DNA from: Paracoccaceae bacterium | GTDB taxonomy: Bacteria; Pseudomonadota; Alphaproteobacteria; Rhodobacterales; Rhodobacteraceae | Direction: 5' to 3' | Assembly: GCA_017854585.1 (NCBI GenBank) | Contig: JAFMHK010000006.1 | Location: forward strand, 62,377 to 126,376 | DNA length: 64,000 nt | Shown: positions 36,987-45,864 of the stretch, one piece after another | How positions within the stretch are numbered: position 1 is the first letter of the stretch | Layout of the letters: each line of letters opens with the position of its first letter | The notes under the pieces: generated by a model | Seen by the model: the letters and a program-made list of their open reading frames with translations, nothing else | The model's database searches: none | Told to the model about the DNA's origin: nothing | Program-made: the position numbers and the translations under genes

Positions 36987-39900
36987 CCGCGAACTTCAGC
37001 CTTGTTTCCGAAAGTGGAACGCCGTCCGGCTTCACTGGCAACAGGGAATTGCCCCAAGCGGCGCCTCCCAAAACCAACCAGACCATCACCTTCAACCGCC
37101 CCTTCAATCTCGCGGCAGCCACTCTGAACCAATCCGTCCCGCTGACCGCCTCCGCATCGTCGGGCTTGGATGTTTCATTCACCTCGAACTCGGGCACGGT
37201 TTGTACCATTTCCGGGTCCAATGCGATCATCTTGACCGCTGGCACCTGTTCGATCACCGCGAACCAAGGCGGCAACGGCAGCTTCAATGCTGCCCCTGCG
37301 GTCACGCAAACCTTCAACGTCAATTCGATGGCCGACACCACCCCGCCCGTTTTGACCGTTCCCGACGATATCGTGGCGAACACGTCGCCGGGGCTGTCGA
37401 CCGCCGTGGTATCCTATCCGACCCCGACCGCCACCGACAATGTTGGCGTAGTCTCACTGGTGCGCACCGCAGGCCCGGCATCGGGCTCTGTGTTCCCGCT
37501 TGGGTTGACAACCATCACGTATCGGGCAACGGACGTCGGAGGAAATGACACCACGCGCAACTTCACCGTCAGGGTCCTTGACAACGAACCGCCGACCATC
37601 GGCGGCTTCGGGGACATCACGGTCAATGTCGATCCCGGAACCAATGGCGCGATCGTCACCTATGCTTCAACCTATTCGGACAATGCGCCGGGCGGTGGAG
37701 TGGTCTTGTCGCCCGTATCGGGCAGCACATTCCCCGTTGGATTCAGCACGGTCACCGTCACAGCCACGGACGCCAGTGACAATGCGGTCTCGGATACCTT
37801 CACCGTCACCGTCGTGGACAATGAAGCCCCGGTCATCACCGCGCCATCTGCTACGTGGGGCCAGACCGCCCCCGGTCTGGCTACAAAGACCAGCACCTTT
37901 GTCGCCACCGCCTTGGACGCTGTGGATGGTTCGGTCGCGCCGACATTCACCTCGTCGCCTACGCCGGGTCTGGCTTCGGGCTCCGCCTTTCCCATCGGCA
38001 TCACCACCGTAACGGTCCGGGCAGAGGATGCCGCCGGAAACGTCGCGACCGCATTGGTGTTCGTGGAGGTCGCGGACCTTGAGCCTCCGACCATCGGCGG
38101 TTTTGGGGACATCACGGTCGATGTCGATCCCGGAACCAATGGCGCGGTCGTCACCTATGCTTCAACCTATTCGGACAATGCGCCGGGCGGTGGAGTGGTC
38201 TTGTCGCCCGTATCGGGCAGCATATTCCCCGTTGGATCCAGCACGGTCACCGTCACAGCCACGGACGCCAGTGGCAATTCGGCCACGGACACCTTCACCG
38301 TCACCGTCGTGGACAATGAAGCCCCGGTCATCACCGCGCCATTTGCTACGTTTAGTTTTACAGAACCCGGTCTAGCCACGAGGGTCGTGAACTTCACCGC
38401 CACCGCAACTGACGTTGTTGATGGTCAGGTTACCGTCACATTTACGTCGGCGCCCACGCCCGGCCTCGCGTCCGGGTCATCCTTCCCGGTCGGCACCACA
38501 ACCGTCACCGCGAGGGCAGAGGACGAGGCCGGTAATGTAGCGACGCAGCCCATCTTCATTGAAGTTGTGGACCGCGAGGCGCCGGTAATTACACCTCCAG
38601 CGAACATCACAGTGCCCGTTGATTCCGGAACCTCTGGTGCGGTCGTCGATTTTGTTGGCGCCGCCACCGCCACTGACAATGTCGGGGTGACGGGCATCAC
38701 TTACTCCCCTCTTTCCGGCAGCGATTTTGCAGTTGGAACGACGACCGTCACGGCGGTGGCAAGCGATCTTGCCGGCAACACGGCCGACACCACGTTCACC
38801 GTCACCGTCTTGGACAACGAGGCGCCGACAATCACCGCGCCGATGGCAATCAATGACACCACAAGTCCGGGCCAGCGAACGCGGGTGGTCACCTTTGAAG
38901 CCACGGCGTTTGACGAAGTATACGGCGACATCACGCCCACCTTCACCTCGTTGCCGACGGCGGGACTGGCGTCCGGCTCGGCCTTTCCCATCGGGGCCAC
39001 GACCGTGACCGTGCGCGCAGAAGACCAAGACGGGAACGTGGCGACGCAAGATATTGTCGTCACCATTACGGACGAAGAGCCTCCCACCATCATCGTGCCC
39101 GACGATATCAACGTCGATACCGATCCGAGCTCCAGCACCGCCGTGGTCGACTATGTGGTCACTGCCGACGACAATAGCGGCCCCGTGACGCCGACTCTTA
39201 CCTCTGGTTTTCCGTCCGGGACGGCCTTTTCGGTGGGCACATGGCCCATCCTGTGGACAGTCATCGATCCTTCGGGCAACTCCGCCTCAGGCAGCTTCAC
39301 CATTACCGTTGAAGATAACGAGATGCCGGTGGTCACCGTGCCCGAAAACATCACCGTCAACACCGACCCCGGACTGCCGTCAGCCATCGTCCCCTTCCAA
39401 GTCTCTGTCGTGGACGCGGTCGATGGAGAACTGACCCCAGTGATCACCTCATCACCTGTGGCGGGGCTTACCCCTGGCTCGGCCTTCCCGATCGGGGACA
39501 CGACCGTGACGGTGGCGGGCACTGACAACGCCCAAAACACCGCCAGTGCCAGCTTCACCGTGACCGTCACCGACAATCAGGTGCCGATCTTCACCTCGGT
39601 GCAGGGCGACATCCTGCTGGAGGTCGACTTTGACCAGACCACCGGCGTCGTAAACTTCCCGACACCGACAGCCAGCGACAACTCTGGCATCGTCACCGTG
39701 GCGCAAACCCAAGGCCCCGTGTCCGGCAGCGCCTTCCCGCTGGGCACCACGTTGGTGGAATTCACCGCCACCGATGGCTCTGGGCTGACCTCGACGTTGC
39801 AGTTCAACGTCTCGCTCGCTCTGATCCCGCCGGGAACCGTGACCTTCGTGGTCAATTCGCCCGATGACGGGACCGTCAACTTCACCTCCGCGACGGCGGC

Positions 39901-41119
39901 GTTCAACACCTCCGTGGTTGTCACCGGCGGCTCCGGCAGTTCGGGCGGCCTGCAGGTCGTGCCGGGAACCTACTCGGCCAGCTATATCCTGCCCACGGGC
40001 TTTGCGGTCACATCGGCCAGTTGTTCATCGGCCAGCGGAACGGTCGATATCGGGACGCAGACCCTGTCGATGACCTTCGCGCGGGGCGAGAGCTATACCT
40101 GTACCCTCAGCTCGCGGGATATCGCCGCCCAGACGCAAGAGCAGCTCCAGAACTTCATGGATACGCGCGCCCGCCTGATCGTTGCCAACCAGCCCAACCG
40201 GGATCGCCGCGTTGCACGGGTGAATGGGGACAGCAACCCCAACACCGTCTCTATGTTCGGCCACACCGTCAACACCGGCGTGATGCCCTTCGGCGTCATG
40301 ATCGGAGAGAGCCAGGTTCAGGTCACGTTCTCCTCGACCAGCGCCAGTGCTGATCTTCTGACGGCGCGCTCCGATTGGGATCTGTGGTTCGAGTCTACCT
40401 TCAGCCGCTATGAAACCAGCTATGGCGAGGGTCAGTTCGGCATCTTGCACGCAGGGGCGGATTACCGGATCGCGCCGAATGCCATCTTCGGCGTCGGCCT
40501 GCAAGTGGACACCGCGGAAGAGGATGTTTTGGGATCGTCCGCGACCTCGTCGGGTCTGGGCTGGATGGTCGGCCCGTATTTCACGGCCCGCATCGGAGAG
40601 GGGCTCTATTTCGATGCCAACCTGCGCTACGGCCAGTCCAACATGGAAATCTCGCCGCTTGGAACCTATGTCGACGACGTCTCGACCGAGCGGTTCTTGG
40701 CCAATATCGCCCTGTTCGGCAGCCACGATTACAGCGAAACGCTCAACATCCAGCCCTCGGTCGGCCTGACATATTTCGAGGAAACCTCCGAGGCCTATGT
40801 CGACTCCCTCTTGGTGCCCATCGCCGCCGTCACGACGCGCTTCGGTGAGCTTGAAGCCGGATCGCGCTTCACCTGGAGCGACCCGTTGGGAAGCTACAGC
40901 ACCTACGTCGAGTTGGACGGGATCTATACCTTCGACGCCAGTGGCACGTCGCTGTCTGCAATAAGCGCGGACATGGGCCTCCGCGCCCGCGCCGGGTTCG
41001 GTGGCACCGTGGCCGTGGGTGCCTCCGGCATGGTCGACTATAGCTTCAGCTACGATGGCTTGGGTGACGACAGCTACGAGGCGATAACGGTCTCGCTGGG
41101 CTACTCCATGAACTTCTGA
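36893..41119 (+). CDS. Autotransporter-like surface protein with ten HYR-type repeats and a C-terminal beta-barrel
   Basis: Open for 1408 codons; meaningful sequence starts near 36980, after the apparent frameshift from the signal-peptide frame. First comes a bacterial Ig-like module (TITFNRPFNL to TCSITANQGGNGSF). Ten ~80-residue HYR (hyalin-repeat) modules follow from ~37330 to ~39815, each opening with D-x-x-x-P-x-I/V-T (DNEAPVITAP and variants) and closing with FTVTVVDNE. A ~190-residue linker leads to a ~250-residue beta-barrel (from about 40370) ending in aromatic Phe (SLGYSMNF), as in autotransporters. Likely an adhesin displayed on the surface. No own signal peptide is in this frame. 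Confidence 0.82.
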   Translation: MHATVIWQSWDPCNLHRDLGDNGVGFWTIFLAANFSLVSESGTPSGFTGNRELPQAAPPKTNQTITFNRPFNLAAATLNQSVPLTASASSGLDVSFTSNSGTVCTISGSNAIILTAGTCSITANQGGNGSFNAAPAVTQTFNVNSMADTTPPVLTVPDDIVANTSPGLSTAVVSYPTPTATDNVGVVSLVRTAGPASGSVFPLGLTTITYRATDVGGNDTTRNFTVRVLDNEPPTIGGFGDITVNVDPGTNGAIVTYASTYSDNAPGGGVVLSPVSGSTFPVGFSTVTVTATDASDNAVSDTFTVTVVDNEAPVITAPSATWGQTAPGLATKTSTFVATALDAVDGSVAPTFTSSPTPGLASGSAFPIGITTVTVRAEDAAGNVATALVFVEVADLEPPTIGGFGDITVDVDPGTNGAVVTYASTYSDNAPGGGVVLSPVSGSIFPVGSSTVTVTATDASGNSATDTFTVTVVDNEAPVITAPFATFSFTEPGLATRVVNFTATATDVVDGQVTVTFTSAPTPGLASGSSFPVGTTTVTARAEDEAGNVATQPIFIEVVDREAPVITPPANITVPVDSGTSGAVVDFVGAATATDNVGVTGITYSPLSGSDFAVGTTTVTAVASDLAGNTADTTFTVTVLDNEAPTITAPMAINDTTSPGQRTRVVTFEATAFDEVYGDITPTFTSLPTAGLASGSAFPIGATTVTVRAEDQDGNVATQDIVVTITDEEPPTIIVPDDINVDTDPSSSTAVVDYVVTADDNSGPVTPTLTSGFPSGTAFSVGTWPILWTVIDPSGNSASGSFTITVEDNEMPVVTVPENITVNTDPGLPSAIVPFQVSVVDAVDGELTPVITSSPVAGLTPGSAFPIGDTTVTVAGTDNAQNTASASFTVTVTDNQVPIFTSVQGDILLEVDFDQTTGVVNFPTPTASDNSGIVTVAQTQGPVSGSAFPLGTTLVEFTATDGSGLTSTLQFNVSLALIPPGTVTFVVNSPDDGTVNFTSATAAFNTSVVVTGGSGSSGGLQVVPGTYSASYILPTGFAVTSASCSSASGTVDIGTQTLSMTFARGESYTCTLSSRDIAAQTQEQLQNFMDTRARLIVANQPNRDRRVARVNGDSNPNTVSMFGHTVNTGVMPFGVMIGESQVQVTFSSTSASADLLTARSDWDLWFESTFSRYETSYGEGQFGILHAGADYRIAPNAIFGVGLQVDTAEEDVLGSSATSSGLGWMVGPYFTARIGEGLYFDANLRYGQSNMEISPLGTYVDDVSTERFLANIALFGSHDYSETLNIQPSVGLTYFEETSEAYVDSLLVPIAAVTTRFGELEAGSRFTWSDPLGSYSTYVELDGIYTFDASGTSLSAISADMGLRARAGFGGTVAVGASGMVDYSFSYDGLGDDSYEAITVSLGYSMNF
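37594..37855 (+). repeat. Long direct repeat in HYR gene, copy 1
   Basis: About 262 bases nearly identical to 38089-38350, offset 495 bases (165 codons, two HYR modules). Only scattered differences are visible, such as GTCAATGTC against GTCGATGTC. It points to recent duplication or gene conversion within the gene. Confidence 0.9.
38089..38350 (+). repeat. Long direct repeat in HYR gene, copy 2
   Basis: Second copy of the repeat at 37594-37855; the similarity ends abruptly after GCTACGT, where the next module diverges. In-frame recombination between copies would remove or add two modules. Confidence 0.9.
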
Positions 41120-41129
41120 CTTATTGACC

Positions 41130-41160
41130 GGGTGCGGGGCCGTCCCGCACCCATTCTGTA
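41130..41160 (+). terminator. Probable terminator after the HYR gene
   Basis: Perfect 9-pair stem GGGTGCGGG / CCCGCACCC with a 5-base loop, 10 bases after the stop codon, followed by ATTCTGTAT, a weak T-run. Confidence 0.6.
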
Positions 41161-41198
41161 TCCGTTTGCCGTGCAGGCCTATTGTCTCGGTCCGTCCT

Positions 41199-41483
41199 TC
41201 ATGCTGCAGTCAGCGTTTGAAGGTCGGTGAGGCGCTGGACGGCGGTCTGGACGTCTTTCCAGTCTTCCCGCAACGGGTCCATGATCGTGGGCGTCACCAG
41301 CCGCTCCACATAGGCGCGAGGCGTGTAGTGGGCACCCAGCTTGTGCCGTTGGCGTTTGTCGAGGGCGCGTTCCAGCAAGGTGCCGAAGATTGCGGGTTCA
41401 ACCTGTTTCCAGTCGGCTTGGGCTGCCTCTATCAGCAGCGAGAGTTGGACGTTGTCGAGGGGTATCCAGTGCGGCAAAACCAC
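41199..41483 (-). pseudogene. DNA methyltransferase remnant (MmeI-like class)
   Basis: A 94-codon fragment containing a segment typical of large class I DNA methyltransferases of restriction systems: [20 protein letters not shown] followed by [11 protein letters not shown]. Whole proteins have ~900-1,100 residues with this piece just before the SAM-binding domain, so both ends are missing; the catalytic motif is absent. The reading ends soon after with TGA. It lies with a start-less small gene and an integrase pseudogene in a decayed block next to tRNA-Tyr. Confidence 0.7.
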
Positions 41484-41491
41484 GATAGCGG

Positions 41492-41686
41492 CTAGGCTTC
41501 ATCCTTGGCCTTTTTGGGCAGGATGACAAAGCGGCCAGACACGGCCAAGCCGTCGCGCATTTCGCAAGATATTGCGCCGCTGTCCTTCTGCCACGCGCTC
41601 CCGATGTTGGTGAAAAATGCCTTCTGTTCGCCGTCGCCTGCTTCGTAGTTTTCGGCTAGTAAAATGTCGCGTGTGGGTTTGGTGAT
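41492..41686 (-). pseudogene. Small conserved protein lacking a normal start codon
   Basis: A 64-codon open frame reads TKPTRDILLAENYEAGDGEQ and ends with [19 protein letters not shown], which resembles small proteins that accompany restriction or conjugative genes on mobile elements. AAGGAGA sits at the right distance upstream but the codon there is ATC rather than ATG. No other start fits in frame. Either the start was lost (pseudogene) or a rare ATC start is used. It is upstream of and on the same strand as the methyltransferase remnant. Confidence 0.5.
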
Positions 41687-41774
41687 GGTGAAAATCTCCT
41701 TTGTTCAAATCGGATCATTCTACCATCTGCGCCCCCTGCCCCGTGAGAGACTTGAGGATGTTTTTCACCATTTT

Positions 41775-41790
41775 TTCCTATGCATAGGAA
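41775..41790. promoter_or_regulatory. Perfect 16-base palindrome
   Basis: TTCCTATGCATAGGAA is its own reverse complement and follows a T-run. It lies ~90 bases upstream of the start-less small gene and could be an operator (for example of a lost controller protein) or part of a hairpin. Function unknown. Confidence 0.4.
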
Positions 41791-41882
41791 TAAGAACTAA
41801 ACATCTTGCCCATTGATCTGCCGTCGACATCCGCGTGATGGCGACTCCCTGCGATCTTGCGCTTATCTGTAACCGCAAACTA

Positions 41883-42353
41883 TTAGCGCGGGGCGCAACT
41901 GAAGGTGCCTTCTTCCATATTTGAAACACGGACTTCGTAGGAGGACGCGCATGCAAAAAGCCGATAATCGACTTCGGACATGGCAACACGCGCAGCACTA
42001 CTTTGTTCGCCAGCCAAAATACGATTGTCGATATGCGAGCCAGCTGCAACCAAACGTGTTCTGCACGACCAATCTCCACCATCTGCTCGCCCATTAACGA
42101 TTGCGTTCCAAAGACCTCCTGCAAAAGTTTTGCTGCATGTTGTAACGCGAATGCGTTCAGAACAACTATTGGAATAGTCGATTGCTGCATACAAAGGCCC
42201 AATCTGCCTTTCGTCCACACAAGACATTCTAGTACCATCGTCTTGCCAGAGTGCTCCGCCATTCTGGAAAAGCATCACACCCAATATGAGTATGGCAAAC
42301 ATAGCGCCACCAACGATCCATTCATTGATCTTGTTCGGTTGACCGTTTGACAT
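41883..42353 (-). CDS. Hypothetical membrane-anchored protein with cysteine pairs
   Basis: A 156-residue protein I do not recognise. One N-terminal membrane helix is clear (IVGGAMFAILILGVMLF, about residues 14-30) after a short charged start, so the rest is probably periplasmic. Six or so cysteines are spread through the exported part (MSCVDERQIG, SNSCSERIRVTTCSKT, DWSCRTRL, LFACASS, TFSCAPR), which suggests disulfide bonds. It lies in the decayed block and is lower in GC than core genes; possibly cargo of the former element. Start chosen at MSNGQPNK. Confidence 0.5.
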   Translation of the reverse strand: MSNGQPNKINEWIVGGAMFAILILGVMLFQNGGALWQDDGTRMSCVDERQIGPLYAAIDYSNSCSERIRVTTCSKTFAGGLWNAIVNGRADGGDWSCRTRLVAAGSHIDNRILAGEQSSAARVAMSEVDYRLFACASSYEVRVSNMEEGTFSCAPR

Positions 42354-42499
42354 TCGATGCCCGCTCCTACTCCATCGACACTTCCCCAAATGGCCTGCCG
42401 TTTGATGGCAGGATGGCGAGATTATTCTAATTCATCAAGGGTGTTTCACACTAATCAATGTCTGCAAATGGCTGAGATTCCTGATAAATGTGAGTGCTG

Positions 42500-43284
42500 T
42501 CATGAAGCTGGCGAGCCTATGGCTTGATCTGTCGGGCGCGGGCGTAGGCACTTAACACCTCGGGCACCAGTGAACATTGCAATGAGTGTGACCCACTTAT
42601 GCGTGTCCTTCTTCACCAAACCTGTTGGGTTAACTGTCAGGTGCTCAAACAAGAGGTTCAGCTGGTCGATGCTGAATGGGTCGCGCTTATCGCTCTTCTC
42701 ATAACGTGGAACCTTGAAGCGCATGCCGTGGAAGACATTTGTTTCCGCGTACCCTTGCTCTACTGCCCACCGTAGGAAGGTCTGGTAGGCGCTCATATAC
42801 CCGTTGAGTGCGCGCACAGACGCCAAAGGTACACCCGTCAGCTCCAGCGTAGCCGACAGGGACAAGTCACGGGTTCGCGGTGATTTGTTCCGGTTTTTGG
42901 GCAAGCGTTGCAGAGCGTTCTTGACCAACCGCGCATCTGCTTTCGTCAGCGCGCCAACCGCCTTGTGCATGGTGAGGTCATTGCCCAAAAGCGGCCATCA
43001 TTCGCAATCTTCTCCTTGAAGACCGAAAGCCGTCTTCGAAAGTGCTCTTGGACAAGTAGCCGAAGGCCTTCGTATCTCATGGCTGCAACTGCTGTGTTCA
43101 TGAAGAGGGATTGACCGACAGCCACAAGCAGCCGGAACAACCTTGATGCGGTCCTTGGGCATCGGGTTGCAAGAGATACCTTTACCTCACTTCTGTGCCA
43201 CTCGGGGTGCCAACTGCACGGTATCGGCCAGCGGAAGTAGAAAATGCCGTGTCTTGAGGTGCTTAGATAAGCTGCATGGCGCAT
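42500..43284 (-). pseudogene. Tyrosine recombinase (integrase) pseudogene
   Basis: Reads as one integrase in at least two frames. The first piece (from 43284) starts MRHAAYLSTSRHGIFYFRW, the N-terminal DUF6538 type domain of site-specific integrases. The frame then ends near 42950, and a second frame carries on with the core-binding region (RALNGYMSAYQTFLRWAVEQ) and the beginning of the catalytic domain (WVTLIAMFTGAR, first catalytic Arg). The sequence is lost right after; the HxxR and Tyr motifs are missing. It points away from the 3' end of tRNA-Tyr, 68 bases off, the usual place for such an integrase. Confidence 0.8.
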
Positions 43285-43351
43285 GATTGGTGTCTCACCT
43301 GTGCGTCGCACCGGAAGATCGTACCATCTAAGCTGTTGAAAAGGTGGATAA

Positions 43352-43435
43352 TGGTGGGCGACCCAGGAATCGAACCTGGCGTGCGTCTCCGCGAGGGAGT
43401 TACAGTCCCCTGCCACACCTTGCGGCCTGTCGCCC
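43352..43435 (-). tRNA. tRNA-Tyr (anticodon GTA)
   Basis: 84 bases including an encoded CCA. Acceptor stem GGGCGAC pairs with GTCGCCC, the anticodon loop holds CTGTAAC, a long variable arm is present as expected for tRNA-Tyr of bacteria, and the T-arm is CCAGG TTCGATT CCTGG. The integrase pseudogene lies at its 3' side. Confidence 0.95.
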
Positions 43436-43568
43436 ACTGGTAGGAATACCCACCGTGCGGGCGGGGATAGCCAAGGGGCTGAAAGCCGTCAACCGGAAAA
43501 CGCGCGCCCTTGGCTTTGTGTGGCCAAGCCCCTAAGCCACAGTCAAGCAAACGGAGGCGGAGTCCGCG

Positions 43569-44354
43569 ATGAAAAAGCCGACCTGGGTGATCGACAAGGA
43601 ACGTGACAAGCGCGCCGCGGCGGCAGAGACCGTGTGGCTGTTCGGGCTGCATGCGGTCCGCGACGCACTTGAAAACCCGGCGCGCGAACGGCTGCGCCTG
43701 ATCGTGACGAAGAATGCCGCTGACAAGCTGGCGCCTGCGATTGCGGCCGCTGGCATGGAGGCCGAGATCGCGGACCCCCGCAAGTTTCCCGCGCCGCTCG
43801 ATCCGGGTTCGGTGCATCAGGGGGCCGCGCTGGAGGTGCGTCCGCTGAACTGGGGTGACTGGCAAAGCCTGTGCGCGATGGATGACGGCACGCCCGCCAC
43901 CATCGTGTTGTTGGACCGCGTGACCGACCCACACAATGTCGGCGCGATTCTGCGCTCGGCAGAGGTGTTTGGCGCGCGCGCCGTGCTGGCCCCATCCCGT
44001 CATTCAGCGCCGGAAAGCGGGGCCTTGGCGAAAACTGCATCGGGCGCGTTGGAGCGGATGCCATACATCAGACTGCAAAATCTGGGGGATGCGCTCGAAA
44101 CGCTGAACAAGATGGCTTATCTGACCATCGGGCTGGATGGATTGGCCGAGATGGAGATCGGAGCAGTGGCAGCGCGAAGCGCACGGGCGAACATGGCGCT
44201 GGTCCTTGGGGCCGAGGGGCCGGGCCTGCGGGAACGGACCAAGGACCTGTGCGGGGCTATGGCGCGGGTTCCGTTTCAACGCGATTTCGGGTCGCTGAAC
44301 GTGTCGAACGCAGCGGCGGTTGCGCTTTATGTGCTGTCGCAAAGGGGGCAGTGA
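43569..44354 (+). CDS. rlmB: 23S rRNA 2'-O-methyltransferase, TrmH/SpoU family (RlmB-like)
   Basis: A 261-residue SPOUT methyltransferase. An N-terminal substrate-binding domain (VWLFGLHAVRDALENPARER) leads to the three SPOUT motifs: VTDPHNVGAILRSAEVFGA, LVLGAEGPGLRERT and FGSLNVSNAAAVALYVLSQR. RlmB methylates G2251 in the peptidyl-transferase region of 23S rRNA; TrmH-type tRNA methylation is the alternative. The stop shares a base with the next start (TGATG). It is divergent from tRNA-Tyr. Confidence 0.9.
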   Translation: MKKPTWVIDKERDKRAAAAETVWLFGLHAVRDALENPARERLRLIVTKNAADKLAPAIAAAGMEAEIADPRKFPAPLDPGSVHQGAALEVRPLNWGDWQSLCAMDDGTPATIVLLDRVTDPHNVGAILRSAEVFGARAVLAPSRHSAPESGALAKTASGALERMPYIRLQNLGDALETLNKMAYLTIGLDGLAEMEIGAVAARSARANMALVLGAEGPGLRERTKDLCGAMARVPFQRDFGSLNVSNAAAVALYVLSQRGQ

Positions 44355-44665
44355 TGGCGCACGCGACCAAGATTGCGACATGCAATTATTGTGGCGCGCG
44401 CACGCTGTTGCAGCCTTTGGCGCGTGGCGGTCATGAACTGGCCTGTGGATCGTGCGGGGCGCCGTTGCACGAGATGAAGTGGCTCAAATCACCCGAGCCC
44501 GAGCAGCAGCCAAAGCGCACCGTCGCGCCAGCAGTGCCCGGATCGCGCGCAAGGTGGACGCCCGATGATCGGTATCGGCGGATGAAAAAGCCAAAGAAAC
44601 GCAAAGGGCTGTGGAAACGGGCCTTGGAAGAGGCGTTTGACGTCATCGAGGATATTTTCGACTGA
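44354..44665 (+). CDS. Small zinc-ribbon protein
   Basis: A 103-residue protein with a zinc ribbon at the N-terminus (CNYCGARTLLQPL and ACGSCGAPLHEM, two CxxC knuckles 20-odd residues apart), a proline-rich middle, and a very basic stretch (RRMKKPKKRKGLWKR) before an acidic end. It looks like a nucleic acid or ribosome-associated protein, but no function is known to me. Coupled to rlmB by a TGATG overlap, which supports an RNA-related role. Confidence 0.75.
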   Translation: MAHATKIATCNYCGARTLLQPLARGGHELACGSCGAPLHEMKWLKSPEPEQQPKRTVAPAVPGSRARWTPDDRYRRMKKPKKRKGLWKRALEEAFDVIEDIFD

Positions 44666-44776
44666 CGGTCACTTGGTCTTCACCGCGCATCACTGTTGCG
44701 TGCGGAGGGATGGGCGAGGGGCTGCGAGGCTGGCATGTTGCTCGCGAGTGAAACACCAACCCGGAGATCCACGCCC

Positions 44777-45232
44777 ATGCTGACCCGACGTTCGACCCTT
44801 GGCCTGCTGGCCGCTGCACCTGCCCTCGGACTTGCCACCACGGCCGCGCATGCCGCAGAACCACAGACGTTTCAGCGAAGCGGGCTTGCGATCGGCGGAA
44901 CCGATCCGGTGGCCTATTTCACCGATGGCGCACCGATGATGGGCGACGCGGCCCATGCCCATGACTGGAACGGGGCGACGTGGATTTTCGCAAATGCGGC
45001 GAACCGGGATGCGTTCGCCGCCGAGCCTGAGCGGTTTGCACCGGTTTTCGGCGGGTACTGCGCGTTCGCGGCATCGCGGGGTTATCTGGCGCCAACCATT
45101 CCCGAGGCTTGGACGGTCTATGATAACCGCCTGTTTTTGAACGCAAACCTGCGTGCGCGTGAGTTGTGGTTGGCAGAATTACCCAACGTGATTGCGGCAG
45201 GCGAGGCCAATTGGCCCGCAATCCTTGGCTAA
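44777..45232 (+). CDS. YHS-domain exported protein
   Basis: A 151-residue protein with a signal peptide starting MLTRRSTLGLLAAAPALGLA (a twin-arginine pair is present, so Tat export is possible) and cut near AHAAEP. The mature part is a YHS-type domain: GLAIGGTDPVAYFTDGAP, TWIFANAANRDAFAAEPERF and PVFGGYCAFAASRGY. YHS domains often bind metal such as copper; cysteine in GGYCAFA is conserved in the family. A CGGAGA ribosome site precedes the ATG. The terminator at 45342 ends the unit. Confidence 0.85.
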   Translation: MLTRRSTLGLLAAAPALGLATTAAHAAEPQTFQRSGLAIGGTDPVAYFTDGAPMMGDAAHAHDWNGATWIFANAANRDAFAAEPERFAPVFGGYCAFAASRGYLAPTIPEAWTVYDNRLFLNANLRARELWLAELPNVIAAGEANWPAILG

Positions 45233-45341
45233 TCACGTCTGCGTTAACTCCCTTTAAAGTTGAAAGCTGTTCCTTAGATATCACACAGGCGCCATGGTTC
45301 GGAACACCGGGCGCCCAACACTGTCCCTCGTTCCGTGACTT

Positions 45342-45375
45342 GCGCCCGCCGCTTTTTGCTGCGGGCGCTTTTTTT
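45342..45375 (+). terminator. Rho-independent terminator
   Basis: Stem GCGCCCGC / GCGGGCGC with an 11-base loop, followed by seven T residues; it lies ~110 bases after the YHS gene and just before the CoA-binding protein gene. Confidence 0.9.
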
Positions 45376-45393
45376 GTTTGATAGACTGCCATC

Positions 45394-45864
45394 ATGACCG
45401 AAAACCCATCAGACGATCTGCTGCGACGGGTGCTGCGACAGGCAAAAAGCTTTGCCTGTGTTGGCGTATCTCCCAACCCGATCCGGCCCAGCCATTACGT
45501 GGCCAGGTATCTGAAACTAAAGGGGTATCGTGTGATCCCCGTGAACCCGATGCATGCCGGAGACAGCTTGTTCGGGGAAACGGTTGTCGGCGATCTTGCG
45601 CACGTTGCGCAGGCTGATGTCATCGATATCTTTCGCCGTCCAGAGGCCGTTCCCGACATTGTCGACGCCGCCTTGGCAATGGCGGCACGGCCATCGGTGA
45701 TCTGGATGCAGATCGGCGTGACCCATGCCGAGGCTGCGGCCAAGGCCGAAGCAGCAGGGCTGACGGTGATTCAGAACCGGTGCCCCAAGATCGAATATCA
45801 ACGCCTGTTCGGCGAGTTGCGTATGGGTGGGTTCGCAACCGGGATCATCAGTTCAAAGCTGTGA
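45394..45864 (+). CDS. CoA-binding domain protein (YccU-like)
   Basis: A 156-residue Rossmann-like protein of the YccU family. The nucleotide-binding start AKSFACVGVSPNPIRPSHYV, then YLKLKGYRVIPVNP and GLTVIQNRCPKIEYQRLFGE are diagnostic. It corresponds to the CoA-binding domain of succinyl-CoA synthetase alone, without a catalytic partner. Its role in cells is not well defined. Start and RBS are crowded by the terminator upstream, so expression likely begins right there. It is convergent with the his operon end. Confidence 0.9.
   Translation: MTENPSDDLLRRVLRQAKSFACVGVSPNPIRPSHYVARYLKLKGYRVIPVNPMHAGDSLFGETVVGDLAHVAQADVIDIFRRPEAVPDIVDAALAMAARPSVIWMQIGVTHAEAAAKAEAAGLTVIQNRCPKIEYQRLFGELRMGGFATGIISSKL

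Noticed and set aside
37330..39815. CRISPR-like or tandem satellite DNA in the repeat region
   Set aside because: The repeats are coding HYR modules of ~80 codons that keep frame; spacing and divergence do not fit CRISPR.
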